Positions 33,369-39,871 of a stretch of 39,871 nucleotides of DNA are shown one piece after another. The notes beneath the pieces are model-generated. The model ran no database searches, had not been told where the DNA came from, and saw nothing but the letters and a program-made list of their open reading frames with translations. Both the position numbers and the translations under genes were made by a program. The stretch is from Hyphomonadaceae bacterium (GTDB lineage: Bacteria; Pseudomonadota; Alphaproteobacteria; Caulobacterales; Hyphomonadaceae): NCBI GenBank assembly GCA_027485145.1, contig JAIXRO010000056.1, positions 1-39,871 of the forward strand, written 5' to 3'. The first letter of the stretch is position 1. Each line of letters opens with the position of its first letter.

Positions 33369-34768
33369 TCATCTCACCTGAGTCTTTGCTGAACTAGCTG
33401 GGTCAGAAACCTTTAATTCGGGCAGGCCGCTTCGAGGCGCCGAATAGTTGGCGCCGTAAACCTGCGCCCACAAATCAGAGCGCTGGGCGACTTCGGAAAA
33501 TTGCCGCCCGCGCGCTTGTTCTGTGAACATCGCGTTCACAACCTCTGCCCAGGAAAAGAGCAAATCCTTGAACGCCGGCGACAGTTCCTGTCGGAGCTAG
33601 ATTTCCTCGAAGTCGATCGCATCTCCCAGTCTTTCGGACACCACCGAGAGTACGTAGGTCGATATGTTCGCGTATCCCTGCGGGAAAGTGGTCTTGGCTG
33701 ACTTGGTCTTGATCATGTCCTGAACCGTCAGGAATATGATCGCCTTTCCGATGAGCGCGCGATACCACGCCGCATCGATCAGCGTTGGCACCAGATCCGT
33801 GTTCTGATCAAGAGCGGTCATGAACTGAACGAAGTTCTTCTCTCCTCCGAGAGAGACCTGCCACGGTACGCGCCGCCAAGCTTCGACATACCTTGCGACG
33901 TCGTTCTTCGTGAGCCTCCGCTTCGGCGGAATTTGCTTTTGAATGCTGTCTCGTTTCGCCTTCGTCGTCCCTTCGCGCAACAACATTACGCTGTAGGAAC
34001 ATGCTGCGCGTTCGTAGTACCAGCGGCCGACGCCATCCGGGCGCCACTGCTCCTGAGACAGTCTCTCGAGCTGTATGTGAAAAGGTCTGTTTGCAGACAG
34101 ATCGGACGTCTTCACCGCGTTCTGACTGTTCGCATACTGGGATATGTCTGCAATCAGACGATCTCGTTGCTGCTCGTCAGTATTCCGGAGGACGATGATC
34201 TTTGCTGGCACTCGCACACTAGTGAGGTCCAGGTCTCGCTTGTCACGTTTGGCAAAGTAGATTGACGAGGTGGTCTGCCCGCCGTCACGATCTGAAGACC
34301 TCGCAGTAGCGAGATGCAAGTATTGCCACTTTCGTCCTGAACGAATTGAGCTTCATCGCAGACAATCACGAGGCCATTGTTGTAGGCCATGAAATGCTCG
34401 GGTTCTCCGGCGAGGGTGAGCGCGATGCCCTTGTTGACCTTTCCACGCGTTCCCAGAAACGTGCGAACGTTGGCCTCGAGAAGGCGCGTGTTGTGACGCT
34501 CGTAAAGGCTGTAGACAACCTCTCCCGGGATTGCAGCCATTGCAAATTCGTAGTCGGCTGCGGGATCTGGAACGTGCACGCAGGCCAGTGGGCGGCCCAG
34601 CATGTCCGGAAAACTGACGGCAATTTCGTCACGCGTGGTTCCGGACATGTGACGGCATAGCCGCTCTATGTCCATAGCCTCGACGCGGACACCCTTGCCT
34701 TCGACTTCCTTCCCCTTGAAGCGCTTGGACCAGCTCGGCAAAGTAGGAAACTGATAAGGCTCAAGCAA
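33369..34768 (-). pseudogene. AIPR-family abortive-infection protein, broken
   Basis: Three pieces of one AIPR (PF10592) protein. The first (34768 to about 34285) holds YEFAMAAIPGEVVYSLYERH, TFLGTRGKVNKGI and HFMAYNNGLVIVCDEA, ending at LRGLQIV. A one-base loss at about 34285 (GTGACGGCGGG where GTGAACGGCGGG would restore QIVNGGQT) shifts to the second frame, which continues GGQTTSSIYFAKRDKRD to DAIDFEEI. An in-frame TAG at 33597-33599, probably from a Trp codon, separates the third part, LRQELSPAFKDLLFSWAEVV, ending at 33369. The 5' end also lacks the roughly 200 residues usual for the family. AIPR proteins act in phage abortive infection or restriction-linked defence; this copy should be non-functional. 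Confidence 0.88.
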
Positions 34769-34781
34769 AAGGTCGATAGCG

Positions 34782-35612
34782 TTGGAAGAACCCGGATCAG
34801 CCTGGTCAGATTTGGCCGTCGAACTCGTCGTCGCGGGCTATTTCGATCTTTGGACGCAGAACCTCCAAGGCCGCAGCCCGGTCAAGCTTCACAAGTATCG
34901 TGAGTTATCGGAAGCAACCGGGCGCAGTGTAAAGTCGGTGGAACGGAAGTTTCAGAACATCAGCGCTGTATTGGAGCGCATTGGGCTACCTTGGCTGCCA
35001 GGGCTTGCGCCGCTTCGGAACTATCAGAGGGCATTGATTGCTGCTGTCGAAGCAAAAGTAGAAAGGTTCTGGAATTTCGATCTGCCACATAGACCAACCA
35101 AGCTTGGCGTGTCAGACGTAGTCGTACTCTTCCCTGAGCAGACTCCGACGATCGAGCAGCCCATCGTTTCGGAAAGCCCGGAATTGGAGCGTTTGGCCCG
35201 AAAGTTCGACCCTGCCCTTCGTGACCTTCGCAACCGAAAAACCGGACTTCTGGGCGAAGAGCTGGTTTATCATTCTGAAATTGCCCGGTTGACTCAGACA
35301 GGACGGCAAGACCTCGCGAATAAGGTCAAATGGGTTTCGCAAGAGGAGGGAGACGGTGCCGGCTATGATATTCGGTCGTTTGAGTCAGATGGCACAGAGC
35401 GCTTCTACGAAGTGAAGACCACAATTGGTCACCGGCGAACCCCATTCTACATGACCCGCAATGAAAAAGACTTTGCAGAAGAAGCGCCATACAACTTCAG
35501 GATATTCAGGCTCTACGAAGTAGGTAGATCGCCGCGCTCTTTCTTGATCGCACCACCCCTGGATTCTGCGTTAATACTCGAACCTTCGGTCTATCGCGCA
35601 TCCTTCGGCTGA
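34782..35612 (+). CDS. DUF3883 protein with PD-(D/E)xK-like nuclease motif
   Basis: 276 residues from TTG 34782, the only start after the in-frame stop at 34755; the ribosome site is weak. Residues 10-90 form a helical DNA-binding-like domain seen in front of restriction-type nucleases ([40 protein letters not shown]). Residues 150-262 are DUF3883, with [12 protein letters not shown] (Glu160), GYDIRS (Asp196) and FYEVKTT (Glu210-Val-Lys212), the order of a PD-(D/E)xK nuclease core. Such proteins sit in restriction and phage-defence loci. It is head-to-head with the broken AIPR gene, the starts only 13 bases apart, and next to tRNA-Ser. Confidence 0.82.
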   Translation: MEEPGSAWSDLAVELVVAGYFDLWTQNLQGRSPVKLHKYRELSEATGRSVKSVERKFQNISAVLERIGLPWLPGLAPLRNYQRALIAAVEAKVERFWNFDLPHRPTKLGVSDVVVLFPEQTPTIEQPIVSESPELERLARKFDPALRDLRNRKTGLLGEELVYHSEIARLTQTGRQDLANKVKWVSQEEGDGAGYDIRSFESDGTERFYEVKTTIGHRRTPFYMTRNEKDFAEEAPYNFRIFRLYEVGRSPRSFLIAPPLDSALILEPSVYRASFG

Positions 35613-35645
35613 TCTCGTTATGCACGACTAAGCCGAGAGAAAACG

Positions 35646-35735
35646 TGGCGGAGAGGGAGGGATTCGAACCCTCGATACCCTTGCGAGTATACCGGTTTTC
35701 GAGACCGGCGCGATCGACCACTCCGCCACCTCTCC
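35646..35735 (-). tRNA. tRNA-Ser(CGA)
   Basis: Ninety bases reading GGAGAGGTGGCGGAGTGG at the 5' end, pairing with CCTCTCC at the 3' end, followed by discriminator G and an encoded CCA. The anticodon loop is CTCGAAA, giving CGA for serine UCG codons. A long variable arm (TATACTCGCAAGGGTATC) and the T arm GAGGGTTCGAATCCCTC confirm a class II serine tRNA. The defence-type islet lies on its 3' side, the usual side for tRNA-directed integration. Confidence 0.96.
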
Positions 35736-35903
35736 GCGCCGGGGTCTTTGAGAGGCGGTGCACTATCCCGGACTGGCGGCAAGCGCAAGCGGCGGTTTCG
35801 TTAACGCCGCGCCGTCCGGGCGGCCTGACGCCGGCCCCGGGCAAGCGCCGCAGGCCTGCCCCGGCGCCCCATCCAGCCCCCACAAATACCGTGAAGTTCG
35901 GAT

Positions 35904-35932
35904 TTGACACGCAAGCGGCTTTGGTGTTTACC
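35904..35932 (+). promoter_or_regulatory. Candidate rplU promoter
   Basis: TTGACA at 35904-35909 is followed after 17 bases by TTTACC (35927-35932), a poor -10. It lies in the 272-base gap between the divergent tRNA-Ser and rplU genes, giving an untranslated leader of roughly 70 bases. The -35 is a perfect consensus match; the -10 is the weak part. Confidence 0.45.
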
Positions 35933-35941
35933 CCCCGCTTC

Positions 35942-35970
35942 GGTCGCCGCGCCCGCAAGGTGCGGCGGCC
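35942..35970 (+). promoter_or_regulatory. Hairpin in the rplU leader
   Basis: GGTCGCCGC (35942-35950) pairs with GCGGCGGCC (35962-35970) over nine positions, one of them G-U in RNA, around an 11-base loop. It ends 37 bases before the rplU start. Leaders of ribosomal-protein operons often carry such structures for feedback control; that role is inferred here. Confidence 0.45.
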
Positions 35971-36007
35971 TCCCCATTTTCAGACGACTTTCCGGAAGGT
36001 TGCGCCC

Positions 36008-36397
36008 ATGTTCGCGGTCATCAAGACAGGTGGCAAGCAGTATAAAGTGTCCGAAGGCGACACGCTCGTCATCGAGAAACTCAGCGCCGCCGCTGGCGAT
36101 ACCGTCACGTTTGACCAGGTCCTGATGATCGGCGAAGGCGCCGGCGTCACGGTTGGCGCGCCTGTCGTGGCCGGCGCTGCCGTCACCGCCGAAGTCAAAG
36201 GCGAAGTGCGCGGGCCGAAACTGATCACCCGCAAGAAGCGCCAGCGCCAGACCTACCGCCGCACGATCGGCCACCGTCAGGACCTGATGGAAGTCACGAT
36301 CACCGGCATCAGCGCCGATGGCGCCGCAAAGCCGAAAGCTGCGCGCAAGAAGGCCGCCCCGAAGGCTGACGCCCCCGAAGGCGCCACCGAAGCATAA
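36008..36397 (+). CDS. rplU: 50S ribosomal protein L21
   Basis: 129 residues from ATG 36008 (GGAAGG upstream); the frame is open further upstream but only the part from [14 protein letters not shown] is L21. The conserved core includes [15 protein letters not shown] and the rRNA-binding [21 protein letters not shown]. After residue 103 a Lys/Ala-rich tail of about 26 residues extends beyond the bacterial core, a common alphaproteobacterial variation. Followed 51 bases later by rpmA, the standard order. Confidence 0.98.
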   Translation: MFAVIKTGGKQYKVSEGDTLVIEKLSAAAGDTVTFDQVLMIGEGAGVTVGAPVVAGAAVTAEVKGEVRGPKLITRKKRQRQTYRRTIGHRQDLMEVTITGISADGAAKPKAARKKAAPKADAPEGATEA

Positions 36398-36448
36398 TTT
36401 TTCCGGGGCTGCGGCCTCAAGCGAGACACAGGTTAAGAGGAGCAGACT

Positions 36449-36718
36449 ATGGCTCACAAGAAATCAGGCGGCTCTTCGCGCAACGGTCGCGACTCGAACC
36501 CCAAATACCTCGGCGTCAAAAAATACGGCGGCGAAACCGTTGTTCCGGGCATGATCATCGTGCGCCAGCGCGGCACCCAGAAGTGGCCGGGCAAGGGCGT
36601 CGGCATGGGCAAGGACCACACCCTTTTTGCGCTTAAAGGCGGCAAGGTGGAGTTTGCGCACAAGTCGGGTGGCCGAGTGTACGTGAACGTCGTGGCCACG
36701 GCGGAAGCCGCAGAGTAA
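36449..36718 (+). CDS. rpmA: 50S ribosomal protein L27
   Basis: 89 residues from ATG 36449 with AAGAGGAG upstream. Starts [19 protein letters not shown], with the N-terminal arm that reaches the peptidyl-transferase centre and no cleavable extension as in Firmicutes. It continues with [20 protein letters not shown] and ends in an acidic/alanine tail. Forms the usual rplU-rpmA pair. Confidence 0.98.
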   Translation: MAHKKSGGSSRNGRDSNPKYLGVKKYGGETVVPGMIIVRQRGTQKWPGKGVGMGKDHTLFALKGGKVEFAHKSGGRVYVNVVATAEAAE

Positions 36719-36799
36719 CGCGGTCTGCTCGTCCGGCCGCCTTCAGGGGAGTGGCCGGGTCGCGACAGACGACCAGTTTCCGGGGGGCTTCGAGGGATT

Positions 36800-36820
36800 G
36801 GAAATCGCCCTGCGATTTCC
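36800..36820 (+). terminator. Strong hairpin between rpmA and GNAT gene
   Basis: GGAAATCGC / GCGATTTCC, a perfect 9-bp inverted repeat with a 3-base loop, 81 bases after the rpmA stop and 64 bases before the next start. There is no T-tract, so it could be a terminator of the less T-dependent type, an RNA-processing site or an intergenic palindromic repeat. Confidence 0.5.
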
Positions 36821-36884
36821 CCGAGAAGGGCACTACCCACTTTCTGTCGCTCCCCATTGGGCTATCTGCCCGGAGGACGCGGAC

Positions 36885-38484
<1,600 letters not shown>

Positions 38485-38506
38485 TTCGTCGAAACCGTGC
38501 CCTTGC

Positions 38507-38893
38507 TCACGCTTCCCGGCTCGAGTTTACGAGTACGAGCCAGGCGACGAAACCTGCACTCGCGAGCCAGATGAAAACGATCACCGCGGCCGCAAGGCGG
38601 CTCACCGGGCGCTCCAGAAGCCCTTCGGCGCTGGCCCTGTATTCAGCCATGATCGGTCCCGGGATGAGACGGATAACCAGCCAGATTCCGGCAGGCAGAA
38701 TAAGCAAATCGTCGACCAAACCGAGAACCGGAATGAAATCCGGAATTAGGTCAATCGGCGAAAAGGCATAGCCAACCACAATCAAAGCGAGCGCCTTAAC
38801 AGGCCAATGCGTCTTGGGGTCACGTGCAGCCAGGTAGAGGGCGAGCGCGTCCCGTTTGACACCTCGTGCCCATTTCCGCAGCCGATCGATCAT
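38507..38893 (-). CDS. DUF1232 (YkvA-like) membrane protein
   Basis: 128 residues from ATG 38893 (AGGACC upstream). The defining DUF1232 motif is [21 protein letters not shown], within two hydrophobic segments; a third membrane helix is near the C-terminus ([21 protein letters not shown]). Function of the family is unknown. It lies inside the obgE-proB interval on the opposite strand, with its stop 22 bases from the obgE stop. Confidence 0.9.
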   Translation of the reverse strand: MIDRLRKWARGVKRDALALYLAARDPKTHWPVKALALIVVGYAFSPIDLIPDFIPVLGLVDDLLILPAGIWLVIRLIPGPIMAEYRASAEGLLERPVSRLAAAVIVFIWLASAGFVAWLVLVNSSREA

Positions 38894-38933
38894 CCAGGTC
38901 CTGCTCTTACGTTCAAATCATCGAAAGGCGCTG

Positions 38934-39548
38934 TCAGGCTCCCGCACTGGGCCTCGAGCTAACGCGCGCGTGCCACGCCCGCACATTCCCCGCCGCCTCC
39001 GGCACCTTTAGTCCAATCCAGTCCGCAAAATCCACGGTGCTCAGCGCGCAGATATCCGCCATCGTGAACTCCTCGCCCGCGATGAACTCGCGCCCCGCCA
39101 GCTCCCGGTCCAGCCACATCAACGCCTTCTCGTAGGCGCCCCGGTTTGCCTCGCCAAACTCCTTGTACTGAGGAACCACCACGCGCGCCGTGAACGGATG
39201 CGCATGCCGCCAGAAATTCCCCGCCGGCCCCATCAGCTGGAACTCCACCCGCCGCACCCACATCTCCACCTGCGCCTCTTCCAGCGCCGTGCGCCCGAAC
39301 ATCGCGGGCTCGGGATGCAGTCGCTCAAGATACCGGCAGATCGCCACCGTCTCGCTGATACACGTCCCGTCATCCAGCTCCAGCACCGGCGTCTGGCCGA
39401 GCGAATTCCTCGCCACATGCTCCGGCGCCTTGTGCTCGCCCTTCACCAGCACGACGTCCACCAGCGGCACGCTCACGCCCTTCTCCGCTAGGAAAATGCG
39501 CACCCGGCGCGGGTTTGGCGCCGGCATCGGCGTATTGTAGAGTTTCAT
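38934..39548 (-). CDS. Glutathione S-transferase
   Basis: 204 residues from ATG 39548 (GAGGAG upstream; the longer open frame is unsupported). N-terminal thioredoxin-like domain: [53 protein letters not shown] (cis-Pro and glutathione-binding Glu-Thr). C-terminal helical domain with [21 protein letters not shown] fourth GST in the window, unrelated by position to the catabolic cluster. It is divergent from proB, with 97 bases between starts that must hold both promoters. Confidence 0.93.
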   Translation of the reverse strand: MKLYNTPMPAPNPRRVRIFLAEKGVSVPLVDVVLVKGEHKAPEHVARNSLGQTPVLELDDGTCISETVAICRYLERLHPEPAMFGRTALEEAQVEMWVRRVEFQLMGPAGNFWRHAHPFTARVVVPQYKEFGEANRGAYEKALMWLDRELAGREFIAGEEFTMADICALSTVDFADWIGLKVPEAAGNVRAWHARVSSRPSAGA

Positions 39549-39645
39549 CGGGCGTCTCCTCGTTCCGCCAAGACTGGAACGCCCCGCCCGGAAGGTCCAC
39601 GCGGGCCCCCTCGCCAACGCCCCGGCCCGCGTGTATCTCGCCCGC

Positions 39646-39871
39646 ATGACCACAGACACTTTCGCCCGCGCCCGACGCATCGTCGTGAAAACCGGCTCGG
39701 CCCTGATCGCCGAGGCCGGCGCGCCGCGCGCGGAATGGCTGGCAAACCTCGCCGCGGACATTGCCTCACTTCGAAAGCGCGGCAAGGACGTGATCATCGT
39801 CGCCTCCGGCGCGGTCGCCCTCGGCCGGGCGGCCCTCGGCGCCCCGTATCAGGCCCGGCTCGAGCAGAAGC
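39646..39871 (+). CDS. proB: Glutamate 5-kinase, N-terminal part (runs off the window)
   Basis: The first 75 residues from ATG 39646 are visible. [12 protein letters not shown] (the P-loop-like KxGS of amino-acid kinases, here KTGS) and [17 protein letters not shown] match the ATP- and glutamate-binding start of ProB, which makes glutamate 5-phosphate in proline synthesis. Position after obgE is the standard location in alphaproteobacteria. The rest lies beyond the window. Confidence 0.9.
   Translation, partial: MTTDTFARARRIVVKTGSALIAEAGAPRAEWLANLAADIASLRKRGKDVIIVASGAVALGRAALGAPYQARLEQK

Noticed and set aside
33200-35735. Attachment-site repeat of the tRNA-Ser 3' end flanking the defence islet
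   Set aside because: I looked for a second copy of the tRNA 3' sequence (GGGATTCGAACCC) on the far side and found none; no integrase gene is present, so tRNA-directed integration is only suggested by position.
39646-39871. KTGS instead of the more usual KxGS with Val or Ile in proB as a sign of altered function
   Set aside because: This position varies among amino-acid kinases and the rest of the visible N-terminus is normal.

Overview
The window looks like chromosome from a GC-rich alphaproteobacterium, possibly a Hyphomonadaceae/Maricaulales relative. This rests on the rplU-rpmA-GNAT-obgE-proB order near the right end, the GC-rich third codon positions of the housekeeping genes, the SD-led ATG/GTG/TTG starts, and many glutathione transferases, acyl-CoA dehydrogenases and alpha/beta hydrolases. 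Genus assignment is inference.

Layout. (1) 1-3171: same-strand run of a 5'-truncated isochorismatase-like hydrolase and three different alpha/beta hydrolases, followed by a metallo-beta-lactamase-fold hydrolase (3237-4070). (2) 4223-7082: a LysR regulator divergent from a two-gene operon for an apparently exported VOC protein and a serine-hydrolase lipoprotein, with phased TTTCAC half-sites between them. (3) 7339-9253: EamA exporter and exported cyclase-family hydrolase. (4) 9640-15577: the osmoregulated periplasmic glucan genes opgG-opgH, bracketed by IS6-family copies. On the left are one transposase remnant with a 206-bp internal deletion and one further short relic; on the right is a complete copy. 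The transposase copies lie in the same orientation. (5) 15767-20182: AraC-type regulator, tail-anchored arylsulfatase, membrane-anchored DJ-1/Hsp31-like protein and an unknown membrane protein. (6) 20474-23132: outer-membrane beta-barrel, small membrane protein, small lipoprotein and a DUF900-type hydrolase lipoprotein. A 37-bp element recurs before the arylsulfatase and before the beta-barrel gene, linking blocks 5 and 6 in one possible regulon.

(7) 23151-33185: a tightly packed minus-strand catabolic cluster. In transcription order it holds a Crp/Fnr regulator, a pair of acyl-CoA dehydrogenases, nitronate monooxygenase, an unknown lipoprotein, a DsbA-fold/HCCA-isomerase-like protein, GST, acyl-CoA ligase and two more GSTs. 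A 25-bp near-perfect palindrome lies just upstream of the first dehydrogenase. (8) 33369-35612: a small defence-type islet beside tRNA-Ser(CGA). It holds an AIPR (abortive-infection) gene broken by a 5' truncation, a frameshift and an amber codon, and an apparently intact PD-(D/E)xK-like DUF3883 protein facing away from it. (9) 35646-39871: core block of tRNA-Ser, rplU, rpmA, GNAT acetyltransferase, obgE, a DUF1232 protein, a GST and the start of proB.

The strongest candidates for something undescribed are the shared 37-bp element, the catabolic cluster with its palindrome, and the DUF3883/AIPR islet. No CRISPR array, rRNA gene or prophage structural gene was seen.
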